Of a stretch of 64,000 nucleotides of DNA, positions 11,015-19,136 are shown one piece after another. Under the pieces are notes generated by a model, which was given only the letters and a program-made list of their open reading frames with translations, was not told where the DNA came from and did not search any database. Position 1 is the stretch's first letter, and the number at the start of each line of letters is the position of its first letter. Position numbers and translations under genes: made by a program. The stretch is from Microvirga guangxiensis (lineage in GTDB: Bacteria; Pseudomonadota; Alphaproteobacteria; Rhizobiales; Beijerinckiaceae): NCBI RefSeq assembly GCF_900102135.1, contig NZ_FMVJ01000002.1, positions 273,709-337,708 on the forward strand, given 5' to 3'.

Positions 11015-12066
11015 TTCCGAAACTCAACATCGTCCCTTTCGTCAGCGTCGATCACATGATGAAGCTCGTTCTCGCCATCGGCGTGGAGCGCTTCCTCGTG
11101 GAGCTGTCAGGATATATCGAGGCTGATTTCCGCCGTTGGGAAACCTTCGATAAGACACCACGCGTCGCATCTCACAGCCGCGAGGGCGTGATCGAACTGA
11201 TGCCTACCAGCGATGGCGAGGTCTATGGCTTCAAATATGTGAACGGTCATCCGAAGAATACCCGCGAGGGACGCCAGACCGTTACCGCTTTCGGCGTGCT
11301 GGCGGATGTCGGAACAGGCTATCCGGTGCTGCTGACCGAAATGACCATTCTCACTGCGCTTCGCACCGCTGCCACATCGGCGGTCGCCGCCAAATATCTG
11401 GCTCCGAAGAACGCCCGCACCATGGCGATCATCGGCAATGGCGCACAGGCGGAGTTCCAAGCCGTTGCCTTCAAGGCTCTGATCGGCGTCGACCGTTTGC
11501 GGCTCTACGATATCGACCGCTCGGCGAGCACGAAATGCGTGCGCAACCTCGCAGGTTATGGCTTCGACATCACCGTATGCAGCTCCATCGAGGAGGCAAT
11601 GGAAGGCGCCGAGATCGTTACCACCGTCACTGCCGACAAGCAGAACGCCACGATTCTCACCGACAACATGGTCGGCTCCGGCCTGCACATCAACGCGGTC
11701 GGCGGCGATTGCCCTGGCAAGACCGAGCTGCATGCCGATATCCTGAAGCGCTCCGACATCTTCGTGGAATATCCGCCGCAGACGCGCATCGAAGGCGAGA
11801 TCCAGCAGCTCGCCCCCGATTATCCAGTGAAGGAATTGTGGCGCGTGATCGCCGGTCAGGAGACAGGTCGCGCCAGCGAGCGGCAGATCACCCTGTTCGA
11901 CTCCGTTGGCTTCGCCATCGAGGATTTCTCGGCTCTGCGATATGTAAAGAAGCAGATCGAAGAGACGAGACTTTACGAGGAACTCGATCTCCTCGCCGAT
12001 CCGGATGAGCCGCGTGACCTGTTCGGCATGCTGCTCCGCGCGGCTGCAGCGCCGACCGCAGCCTAA
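11011..12066 (+). CDS. ocd: Ornithine cyclodeaminase
   Basis: A 351-residue member of the ornithine cyclodeaminase/mu-crystallin family, converting L-ornithine to L-proline and ammonia with a catalytic NAD. The Rossmann signature is IIGNGAQAEFQAVAF near residue 133. The substrate-side segment VNGHPKNTREGRQTVTAFGV and the VGGDCPGKTEL loop, with its conserved aspartate, are those of true cyclodeaminases. The length also fits that group (about 350), not the shorter reductase-type paralogues such as the one at 13391. It is coupled to arginase by an ATGA overlap, which strongly supports the assignment. Confidence 0.92.
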   Translation: MIPKLNIVPFVSVDHMMKLVLAIGVERFLVELSGYIEADFRRWETFDKTPRVASHSREGVIELMPTSDGEVYGFKYVNGHPKNTREGRQTVTAFGVLADVGTGYPVLLTEMTILTALRTAATSAVAAKYLAPKNARTMAIIGNGAQAEFQAVAFKALIGVDRLRLYDIDRSASTKCVRNLAGYGFDITVCSSIEEAMEGAEIVTTVTADKQNATILTDNMVGSGLHINAVGGDCPGKTELHADILKRSDIFVEYPPQTRIEGEIQQLAPDYPVKELWRVIAGQETGRASERQITLFDSVGFAIEDFSALRYVKKQIEETRLYEELDLLADPDEPRDLFGMLLRAAAAPTAA

Positions 12067-12141
12067 GAGGAATGCCGAGAAGCTCACGCCTCATGGATTG
12101 AAGTTCTGAAAGGCGAGGTAGCTTGTCCCCGAAGGGCAGGT

Positions 12142-13374
12142 TCAGAACCGGTTGGCCCGATAAGGGTGCGGGTCGATCGTCGGCTTTCTGCCTGCGACCA
12201 GATCGGAAACCAGCAGTCCCGTTGTCGAGCCTCCGATCAGCCCTGTCTGACCATGGCCGAACGCAAGCATGACGTTCTTGTGCCGCGGCGACGCTCCGAT
12301 CACCGGAAGGGAATCGGGCGTTGCAGGGCGGTGGCCCATCCAGACCGAGATCGGCTCCCCTGTCATCCCGGGGAAATAGCGCTTTGCGATCTTCCCTAAA
12401 GCGGCGGCACGACGCTCGTTCATCGGTGCGTCGAGCCCCGCGATTTCCGCCGTTCCCGCGATCCTGAGGCCGTGCTCCATCGGCGTCATCATGATCTTTG
12501 CCGCCAATGGATAGAGCGGTCGCTTCGGAGCCTTCTCCGGCATGGGCAACATCACGTGATAGCCGCGCAGGCTTTCGAGCGGAATCTTGAGGCCGAGACG
12601 TCCGGCCAGCCGGTGGGACCACGCACCCGCTGCAATCACCACCGTGTCGCATGGCATGGACCCTGCATCCGTCACGACGGCGCGAACCTGTCCGGCCTCC
12701 AGCTCGAAATCCTTGACGGACGCGCGCACGAAGCGTCCGCCGTTTCTCGTAATATCCTCGGCAATCGTCGTCACGAGGCGGTGGGGATTGCTGCAATGCC
12801 CGGAATCGGGAAGGTACATTGCTTTTGCGAAGCGCGGGCCCAGCGAAGGCTCCAGCTGACGAACCTCGTCGGCGCTCAAGATTTCCGAGCGGATGCCAAG
12901 TGCTTCCCTCAACTCTCGGCCCAGCGCATCCTTGGTGAAGGCGGCATCGCTTTCATAGAGATAAAGCTGACCGGAAATATGAAGAAGGCTCTTGGCATCT
13001 ACACCCAGAAGCGTTCGGTAGTTCTCGAAGCTGTCCGCATGCAGCAGACGGAGCGCTTTCGCGATCCCGTTGATGCGTGGGCTTGCCCCCGCAGTGATGA
13101 ATCGGGCAAGCCACGGCACGGCTCGAGGGAGATAACGCCAGTCGATCCACAAGGGACTATCGGGATCCGTGATCCATGATGCGGCCTGCCGTACGATGCC
13201 CGGCGTGGATAGGGGCACCACAGAACCAGGGCCGATGCTTCCCGCATTGCCGAAGGAGCATCCCTCCCCCGGCGGCAGGGGATCATAGATCGTCACATTG
13301 TGCCCGTCGCGCTGAAGGAAGGCTGCGCATGAGACGCCGATGACGCCTGCTCCGATGATGGCGATGTTGGCCAA
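12142..13374 (-). CDS. FAD-dependent oxidoreductase, DadA-like (D-amino acid dehydrogenase family)
   Basis: A 410-residue DAO-fold flavoprotein. The N-terminal dinucleotide-binding motif IAIIGAGVIGVSCAAFLQRD is followed by SFGNAGSIGPGSVVPLSTPG, typical of DadA. A WMGHRPATPDSLPVIGASP segment and an AFGHGQTGLIGGSTTG segment near the C-terminus match the same family. Such enzymes oxidise D-amino acids or N-substituted amino acids and feed electrons to the respiratory chain. The best start is a TTG at 13374, six to seven bases after an AAGGAG site; a GTG at 13389 is the alternative. It is the last gene of the leftward operon. The exact substrate is unknown. Confidence 0.85.
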   Translation of the reverse strand: MANIAIIGAGVIGVSCAAFLQRDGHNVTIYDPLPPGEGCSFGNAGSIGPGSVVPLSTPGIVRQAASWITDPDSPLWIDWRYLPRAVPWLARFITAGASPRINGIAKALRLLHADSFENYRTLLGVDAKSLLHISGQLYLYESDAAFTKDALGRELREALGIRSEILSADEVRQLEPSLGPRFAKAMYLPDSGHCSNPHRLVTTIAEDITRNGGRFVRASVKDFELEAGQVRAVVTDAGSMPCDTVVIAAGAWSHRLAGRLGLKIPLESLRGYHVMLPMPEKAPKRPLYPLAAKIMMTPMEHGLRIAGTAEIAGLDAPMNERRAAALGKIAKRYFPGMTGEPISVWMGHRPATPDSLPVIGASPRHKNVMLAFGHGQTGLIGGSTTGLLVSDLVAGRKPTIDPHPYRANRF

Positions 13375-13390
13375 GGCCTTCTCCTTCACT

Positions 13391-14365
13391 TCACAATGGA
13401 AGATGTACTCCACGGCCGGTACGTCCGGCCTCCGCGATGACCTCGGCTGCAATGGCGAGATCGCCAAGGGCAAAGCCGGGAAACAGGAACATGGCACGCT
13501 GCTTCGCATCCGTGCGGCCAGGAGAGGCTCCCGTCACGAGAGACGCAAGGTCCGCATCGAAGGGGCCTGGATAACGGAGTTTGGCGCGATTGGACGGATC
13601 CGCCGCTTGGGCGTGATCGTCGGTGGCCAGGATATCGAGGGAGCGCAGCACCTCGCCGTGCCAGGGGCGCCCGAGATCGACTGCGGCGACAAAGCTTCCG
13701 GGCCGCAGGAGCGAAGCGTCGATGAACGGCTCAAGGCCGGGCTGCGCCGGAACTGTCGAGACAACCACATCGCACGCGAGCGCCTCGTCGGGCGAATCCA
13801 CTGCCTCCGCTTCGAAGCCGTGTTCACGAGCATAGGCCGCGAGCCTCTCAGCGGAAGAGCGCCCGCGCGAGCTGCAGACAACCTTGCGGAGACCGGGCAG
13901 CACATCCCGAAGGCTGGCGAGGTGCCCGTAGGCTTGAGCGCCGCAACCGATGAAGCCGATAGTAGAACTGTCGGGACGGGCAAGATACGACGCGGCAAGG
14001 GCCGACATGGCGGCCGTGCGAAGCACCGTGAGGCTTGTTCCGTCCATAACCGCCACCGGAACTCCAGTGGAGAAATCGCTCACAACGATCAGTCCGTTGA
14101 CATTCGGCAAACCGCGATCGCTGTTGTCGGCGGCAACCCCGACCCACTTCGTGGCTGCAAATGGAGGTTCGGGCATGGCAGCGCAGAGCGATTGGAAGAA
14201 ATGCCCTGGGCTGACCGGCACTGTAAGTTTCGGCTGAACGTGAGTTCTGCCCTCCGCATGCAGGCGGAAAGCATGGGCCAAGGCTGCGCGTGCAACCGTG
14301 GGCGTTATATCGAGAGCGGCAATGTCCGCGCTGGAAAGATAAAGCAGCTTGCTCATTGCCCTCAC
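13391..14365 (-). CDS. Ornithine cyclodeaminase/mu-crystallin family reductase
   Basis: A 324-residue NAD(P)-binding protein of the OCD family. The Rossmann motif reads GFIGCGAQAYGHLASLRD, and the substrate region has QPKLTVPVSPGHFFQSLCAAM and an ATKWVGVAADN segment. It is shorter than, and clearly distinct from, the ornithine cyclodeaminase at 11011. Family members of this size include delta-1-pyrroline-2-carboxylate (ketimine) reductases and N-alkyl amino acid dehydrogenases. Sitting in an operon with a trimeric amine dehydrogenase and a DadA-like enzyme, a cyclic-imine reductase role is a reasonable inference. The ATG overlaps the upstream stop by four bases. Confidence 0.82.
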   Translation of the reverse strand: MRAMSKLLYLSSADIAALDITPTVARAALAHAFRLHAEGRTHVQPKLTVPVSPGHFFQSLCAAMPEPPFAATKWVGVAADNSDRGLPNVNGLIVVSDFSTGVPVAVMDGTSLTVLRTAAMSALAASYLARPDSSTIGFIGCGAQAYGHLASLRDVLPGLRKVVCSSRGRSSAERLAAYAREHGFEAEAVDSPDEALACDVVVSTVPAQPGLEPFIDASLLRPGSFVAAVDLGRPWHGEVLRSLDILATDDHAQAADPSNRAKLRYPGPFDADLASLVTGASPGRTDAKQRAMFLFPGFALGDLAIAAEVIAEAGRTGRGVHLPL

Positions 14366-15543
14366 CCCGCCCGGCTGCCGGACGCGGCCGGTGCATCGAA
14401 TTCCTTGGCCAGTTTATCCGAGACCAGAACCTCGTTCTTGAAGCGATTGATCGAGAAAAGATCAATTGGCGTCTCAGTCTTTCCATCCACGATGAGATCG
14501 ACAAGCACCGCAGCAACTCCGGGGCCGACCTGAAAGCCATGCCCGCAGAATCCGAAGGCATGAAACAGACCGGGGGTCGTCTCGCTCTTGCCGATGACCG
14601 GCAGCATGTCGGGCAGATAGCCTTCGATACCTGACCAGACACGAATGACCTGAGCCGATTTCAGGAATGGCGCAATCTTCATAAGACTGCGCATGCCGTT
14701 GAGAGTCTTGACCGGCGGCACAGGAGCACGGTTGAGCACCGGATCGGACGCCGTGCGCGGATAGCCTGCGAAGATCACATTGCCGCGCGGGATTTGCCTT
14801 GCGATCACGGACCCGTCGACTGCCTGAACGGAAGGCGTGATCCGATAGGCAAGAGGCTCGGTCACGAATTGCGGCGGGCCGGCTGCGAACATGGGCGCCG
14901 TCTCGCCGAAAGCCTCAGCAACCTCGAGCGCCCAGGCGCCAGCGGCGTTCACCACGGCGTCACATCCGATCGTGCGCCCGTTAGCGGTTTTGACGGTAAA
15001 GCCTTCTCCGCTCCGCAGCACCTCCGTTACGCGGGTGTTTTCAGCGATCTCCGCACCAAGATGCTGCGCGGCTCTTGCGACGGCGACCGACACTAGGCGA
15101 GGATTGGCCGTCGCGTCCCGCGCAGAGTAGGTCGCGGACTGAGGCTCCTCTCCGACCCAGGACCACCGGCGGCGAAGCTCGTTGCGGCCTATTCGCTCGA
15201 TCACAAGGCCATGGCTCTCGGCAACGCGCGCGTGCTGCTCCAGCTTCTCGTGCTCGGCATCGTTCTTTGCGACATAGAGGTGACCGGTCTTTTCGAATTC
15301 GCATCTGTCGCCGATGAGCTCTTCGATGTTCTCCCAGAGCGCCTGCGACCTGAGAGAGAGGGGATATTGCCCGGGATGACGCCCCTGCAAACGCAGGTTT
15401 CCGAAATTCACCCCGCTCGATTGGGCCCCGACGATGCCTTTCTCGATCAGGATCACATCAAGCCCACGCTTGACGAGGAGTAATGCCGTCCAGGTACCGA
15501 TGAGGCCGCCTCCAACAACGACCACACGCGTCTTCGTCGTCAT
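14362..15543 (-). CDS. FAD-dependent oxidoreductase, beta subunit (OoxB/HcnC-like)
   Basis: A 393-residue DAO-fold flavoprotein, the catalytic subunit type of opine oxidase, hydrogen cyanide synthase C and D-hydroxyproline dehydrogenase. An N-terminal VVVVGGGLIGTWTALLLVKR motif is followed by SGVNFGNLRLQGRHPGQYPL. Near the C-terminus, GIEGYLPDMLPVIGKS and GFCGHGFQVGPGVAAVLVDL line the flavin site. Its gene order with the two following subunits (gamma-alpha-beta) and ATGA overlaps at both ends point to a stable complex. Whether the substrate is an opine, a proline derivative or glycine cannot be settled from sequence. Confidence 0.87.
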   Translation of the reverse strand: MTTKTRVVVVGGGLIGTWTALLLVKRGLDVILIEKGIVGAQSSGVNFGNLRLQGRHPGQYPLSLRSQALWENIEELIGDRCEFEKTGHLYVAKNDAEHEKLEQHARVAESHGLVIERIGRNELRRRWSWVGEEPQSATYSARDATANPRLVSVAVARAAQHLGAEIAENTRVTEVLRSGEGFTVKTANGRTIGCDAVVNAAGAWALEVAEAFGETAPMFAAGPPQFVTEPLAYRITPSVQAVDGSVIARQIPRGNVIFAGYPRTASDPVLNRAPVPPVKTLNGMRSLMKIAPFLKSAQVIRVWSGIEGYLPDMLPVIGKSETTPGLFHAFGFCGHGFQVGPGVAAVLVDLIVDGKTETPIDLFSINRFKNEVLVSDKLAKEFDAPAASGSRAG

Positions 15544-16907
15544 GGCTCCATCTCCGCAGCCGCATGAAGAGGAATAGGCTTCACTGGCGCCTGCATACGT
15601 AACCGTCCAACTTCCTCAATCGGCACATTGCAGGTGCCTGAGACGATCTCCTGCAAGGCTGGACCGCAGAAGCGCCCCTGGCATCGGCCCATGCCGCAAC
15701 GGGTGATGGCCTTGACGCGATTGACCTCGCGTGGGCCCAAGGGCGCACGAATGGCGGCTCGAATTTCTCCTACCGTCACTGCCTCGCATCGGCAGGCGAT
15801 GGTCTCGTCCGAGAGAGCAGCCGCCTGCGCGACCGGCCATGCGAAAGCCTTCGCGAGTCCCCGCTGGAATTTCCGCAGGCGTTCGACCTCCTGCCGCAGA
15901 CGTGCCAATTCGGGCTGCGGCTGTGGTCGGCCCATATCTTCAAGCAGAGCATGCGCGGCAAGCGCGCCGCTTGCCTCAGCGGCGTCGGCTCCGCCAATGG
16001 CGGCTCCATCGCCTGCCAGATAAAGTTCGGCCCCCGCCCGACCGTCAGTATCTACCTCCGGCAACCAGAGCCGGAAGATGTCATCGAACCGGAAGCGGGC
16101 CCCCGCCAACTCCGCGAGTTGGGTCTCCGGTTTGAGGCCGTAGCCATATGCAACGGCATCGCAGGGAATGAGCCTTTCACGTCCTCGGCCATCGGTAACC
16201 CGCACACCCTCGACATGATCCTCACCGTGGATTCCCCGCGGCGTCGCGCCATCGATGATGGGGATGCCAGCCATATGGAGGGCCGCCCGATACATCAGAC
16301 CTCGCGCCAGCGTGCGCGGACTCGCGGCGAGATCTCTTAGAGCGGCGCGTTTCGCGGAGAGAGGCGTGGTATCCACGACGGCCGCAATCGATGCGCCGGA
16401 CTTGTGGTATTGCAACGCTGCCAGAAACAGCAGCGGCGAACTGCCGAGGAAAACGATACGATTGCCGATCAGGCAACCCTGATCCTTGAGGATCACCTGC
16501 GCGCCGCCCAAGGTGAAGACGCCGGGCAGCGTCCATCCCGGCAGCGGCATGGTGCGATCCGTCGCGCCGGTCGCGAGAATCAGCGCGTCATACGGGATCG
16601 TGCCCGCTATGCCATCGGACAGGGTGTGCAGGACTTTCTCGTGTATTCCCCAGACGAGAGTGCCAGGGCGATAATCGATCCGGTCCTGCAGCGCTGCGAA
16701 GAGCGAATGCAGGCGCTGGTACTTCCCTGCCTCGGAGCCCATCAAGGACTTGATATCCAGAGCAAGGCTTTTGGCCGGCGCACGATAGCCCTGCCCTCCC
16801 ACCTGCCTGGTCTCATTCACGAGGATAGGCTTCAAGCCTGCCTCGACCAGAACGGAGGCTGCGCGTATTCCAGCCGGGCCGCCGCCAACAATTACCACAT
16901 TACGCAT
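15540..16907 (-). CDS. NAD(P)/FAD oxidoreductase with BFD-like [2Fe-2S] domain, alpha subunit (OoxA/HcnB-like)
   Basis: A 455-residue subunit of the trimeric dehydrogenase. The N-terminus (MRNVVIVGGGPAGIRAASVL) is a two-dinucleotide pyridine-nucleotide-disulfide-type fold, with a second Rossmann motif IVFLGSSPLLFLAA. The C-terminal 90 residues are a bacterioferritin-associated-ferredoxin-like domain with cysteines at about 372, 374, 404 and 409 (CRC, then CGMGRCQGRFC), expected to bind a [2Fe-2S] cluster. It probably passes electrons from the beta-subunit flavin outward. The ATG at 16907 overlaps the previous stop by eight bases. The frame is open to 17054, but that part shadows the upstream gene. 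Confidence 0.9.
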   Translation of the reverse strand: MRNVVIVGGGPAGIRAASVLVEAGLKPILVNETRQVGGQGYRAPAKSLALDIKSLMGSEAGKYQRLHSLFAALQDRIDYRPGTLVWGIHEKVLHTLSDGIAGTIPYDALILATGATDRTMPLPGWTLPGVFTLGGAQVILKDQGCLIGNRIVFLGSSPLLFLAALQYHKSGASIAAVVDTTPLSAKRAALRDLAASPRTLARGLMYRAALHMAGIPIIDGATPRGIHGEDHVEGVRVTDGRGRERLIPCDAVAYGYGLKPETQLAELAGARFRFDDIFRLWLPEVDTDGRAGAELYLAGDGAAIGGADAAEASGALAAHALLEDMGRPQPQPELARLRQEVERLRKFQRGLAKAFAWPVAQAAALSDETIACRCEAVTVGEIRAAIRAPLGPREVNRVKAITRCGMGRCQGRFCGPALQEIVSGTCNVPIEEVGRLRMQAPVKPIPLHAAAEMEP

Positions 16908-17229
16908 TGGCTTTGGCCTCATGCCGATCGGTCCAGATGACCATGCCGTTGGCTGCGAGGGTCGTGCAGGCCCGTACACGCTCACCGTTTCCCAGCAAGA
17001 CCCAGCAATCCTGACAGGCCCCCATGAGGCAGAACCCGGCGCGGGGCGCGCCACCGAACTCGAGATGCCGAACGGCCTTTCCGTTCAGCAGGAGCACCGC
17101 AAGCAGGCTGTCTCCCTCGACAGCCTCGACCGTATTTCCGTCAACCGTCAGACGCAGCAGCGCACCGTGACGGCGAACTGCCCTCACGAATTGTCCTTTG
17201 CGCGTTTTCCGACTTGGATCGTCCGACAT
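16900..17229 (-). CDS. (2Fe-2S)-binding protein, gamma subunit (HcnA/OoxC-like)
   Basis: A 109-residue ferredoxin-like subunit. Cysteines at 67, 72, 75 and 88 (GFCLMGACQDCWV, then RACTT) have the C-x4-C-x2-C-x12-C spacing of HcnA-type proteins. It begins MSDDPSRKTRKGQFVRAV. It is the first gene of the leftward operon and is followed by the alpha subunit with an eight-base overlap. A palindromic operator lies 19 bases upstream of its start. Its paralogue at 63194 has the identical cysteine spacing. Confidence 0.88.
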   Translation of the reverse strand: MSDDPSRKTRKGQFVRAVRRHGALLRLTVDGNTVEAVEGDSLLAVLLLNGKAVRHLEFGGAPRAGFCLMGACQDCWVLLGNGERVRACTTLAANGMVIWTDRHEAKANA

Positions 17230-17247
17230 TCCAGACCACCACACTTT

Positions 17248-17262
17248 TATCGCAATGCAATA
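17248..17262. promoter_or_regulatory. Putative IclR operator, leftward operon
   Basis: TATCGCAATGCAATA is the reverse complement of TATTGCATTGCGATA. It differs at one base from the perfect palindrome at 18267-18281. It lies just upstream of the gamma-subunit gene, where a regulator would control the leftward dehydrogenase operon. Confidence 0.7.
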
Positions 17263-17362
17263 ACTTTTGTGGAATGGTAAGTGTGGCGGAAAACAGCTGT
17301 CAAGGAAAAGCCCCTCGGTCTTTAGGGCAATACGCTCAAATATTAGCTGGATTGAAATCGTC

Positions 17363-18193
17363 CTAGGTGGACGAGATCGAATGCGCTCCAGAGATGATGT
17401 GCATTGCGAAGCGCTCGATGACGGCCTCAGGCGAGAACCGTGAAAGCGGGACTGCGATATTGATTGCGCCCTCTGGACGGTTGTTTGCCGCAACGACTGC
17501 CGCAGCGATGGATGCATCGCCTCGATAGAACTCGTCGAAAGCGGTGGCGTACCCCTGCTCACGCGAAACGCGCAACTTCTTTACCAGATCGTCGATCTTC
17601 CATGTCGTTGAGGGAGTGTATGCCTTCCGATCAGAGCGCTCGAGAATCGCAACAGCCTCATCCTCCGGCAAACGCGACAGGATCGCCATTCCAGGAGCGG
17701 TGCAGTAAGCGGGCATACGGGAGCCGATGATCACATTCGTGTTAAGCATGTGCCGGCTCATGAAGCGGGATATGAAGATGATCTCCGTATCATCGAGAAC
17801 GGTCATGTTCACCGTCTCCTCAGTCTCCTTGGAGAGATGAAGCAGATAAGGCATCGCCCGCTCTACAAGTCGATTGCTACGCAGATAGTAGTACCCCAGT
17901 TGAAGCGTCTTCGCGGTCAACTCGAACCGCTTTGTATCCGGATCTTTGCGCAGATAACCCAGCTTTGTCAGCGTATGCGTGAAGCGTTGTGCCCCGCTGA
18001 CATCCATATCGGTTGCTGCCGCAATCTGGGAAAGGCTCATGTTCGTGCTGTGGTGATCGAAAACCGAAAGCACTCGAAAAGCCTTTTCGACCGACATGAC
18101 CATCAGCGGATCTGTCGCACGGCCGCGCTTTAGCGGCTCCTCATCTTCAATCTTCTTCATCTTGCTAATCGCCATTCTTGAATTCTCTCGCAT
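17363..18193 (-). CDS. IclR family transcriptional regulator
   Basis: A 276-residue regulator with an N-terminal winged helix (about 30-90: VEKAFRVLSVFDHHSTNMSL, then SQIAAATDMDVSGAQRFTHT) and a C-terminal IclR effector domain (about 105-265, with GSRMPAYCTAPGMAILSRLP). The ATG at 18193 has a GAGG site eight bases upstream; the ATG at 18175 is an alternative. The gene sits between the leftward dehydrogenase operon and the rightward ABC/CoA operon. Near-identical palindromes lie before both, so it is the obvious local regulator. Its effector is presumably the compound degraded or a CoA derivative of it. Confidence 0.9.
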   Translation of the reverse strand: MRENSRMAISKMKKIEDEEPLKRGRATDPLMVMSVEKAFRVLSVFDHHSTNMSLSQIAAATDMDVSGAQRFTHTLTKLGYLRKDPDTKRFELTAKTLQLGYYYLRSNRLVERAMPYLLHLSKETEETVNMTVLDDTEIIFISRFMSRHMLNTNVIIGSRMPAYCTAPGMAILSRLPEDEAVAILERSDRKAYTPSTTWKIDDLVKKLRVSREQGYATAFDEFYRGDASIAAAVVAANNRPEGAINIAVPLSRFSPEAVIERFAMHIISGAHSISST

Positions 18194-18266
18194 CTGAACG
18201 GCCTCGATAAAAATCTCAATAGGAGTTGACAATCCCACTAAGTTAAGCGGAACATACAATAAGACC

Positions 18267-18281
18267 TATTGCATTGCAATA
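18267..18281. promoter_or_regulatory. Putative IclR operator, rightward operon
   Basis: TATTGCATTGCAATA is a perfect palindrome of seven-base arms about one central base. It lies 23 bases before the enoyl-CoA hydratase start and within the region shared with the divergent IclR gene, so it may serve both as autoregulatory and operon operator. Confidence 0.75.
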
Positions 18282-18303
18282 AAACATCAGGAGGTTCCGG
18301 GCT

Positions 18304-19077
18304 ATGGCTGAGTTTATCTTGAGTGAGAAGCGGGGTGCCGTCGGTATCATCACCCTGAATCGTCCCCAGGTTTTGAATGCCTGGAACACAGCCATGCGAG
18401 AGGAACTGACTGCCACCCTGGCAACCATGGAAGAGGACTCGGAAGTCCGCGCCATCATCCTCACCGGTGCAGGCGACCGCGCTTTCGGTGCTGGTCAGGA
18501 TCTCAACGAGACGAAGACCTTCGATCCCGATCGTGCCGAGCAGTGGATGGGTGAATGGGAGCGCCTCTACGACCGCATTCGCTCACTCTCGAAGCCGATC
18601 ATCGCAGCCCTGAACGGCGTTGCAGCAGGCTCTGCCTTTCAAGTGTCCCTCCTCTGCGACCTCCGAATTGGGCACCCCGGCGTAACTATGGGACAGCCTG
18701 AAATTAACTCAGGGATCGCCAGCACCACTGGTCCCTGGATCATGCGCGAGCACATTGGTCTCGCAAGAACCATTGATCTGACGCTCACCGGCCGCATGAT
18801 GGATGCCGATGAGTGCTATCGCATCGGCGTCATCAACCGCTTGGTGCCGCAGGACAAGGTGATGAGTGAAGCGCTTGCACTTGCAGAATTCCTGGCCGGC
18901 AAGCCTCCCGTTGCCATGCGCCTGGATCGTCAGCGTTTCCGCGAGATGACGGAAGCAGGGTTCCGCGATTGCCTTGCCGCCGGCGTCCGCATTCAGCGCG
19001 AAGCCTATGCATCCGGAGAACCGGCCCGGATGATGGAAGAGTTCTTGGCTCGCAAGGCCGCGGCAAAGAAGGGCTGA
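18304..19077 (+). CDS. Enoyl-CoA hydratase/isomerase family protein
   Basis: A 257-residue crotonase-fold enzyme. The oxyanion-hole segments are visible: AFGAGQDLNE near residue 60, and the glycine-rich ALNGVAAGSAFQVSLLCDLR near residues 100-120. The usual second catalytic glutamate region reads QPEINSGIASTTG. Such enzymes hydrate or isomerise CoA-bound unsaturated acids; CaiD-type members act on crotonobetainyl-CoA. An AGGAGG site precedes the ATG. First gene of the rightward operon, with a CaiC-like ligase downstream. That pairing suggests a CoA-activated acid is part of the pathway. Confidence 0.88.
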   Translation: MAEFILSEKRGAVGIITLNRPQVLNAWNTAMREELTATLATMEEDSEVRAIILTGAGDRAFGAGQDLNETKTFDPDRAEQWMGEWERLYDRIRSLSKPIIAALNGVAAGSAFQVSLLCDLRIGHPGVTMGQPEINSGIASTTGPWIMREHIGLARTIDLTLTGRMMDADECYRIGVINRLVPQDKVMSEALALAEFLAGKPPVAMRLDRQRFREMTEAGFRDCLAAGVRIQREAYASGEPARMMEEFLARKAAAKKG

Positions 19078-19136
19078 AGCCCCCGCCACAACACGAGGGA
19101 AAGCAGGTCGAAGGCCTGCGAAACTGGAGGATGAAC

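Noticed and set aside
12103..12148. GTTCTGAA/TTCAGAAC inverted repeat between convergent genes
   Set aside because: The loop is 30 bases long and one arm lies within the coding end of the DadA-like gene; too weak to call a terminator.
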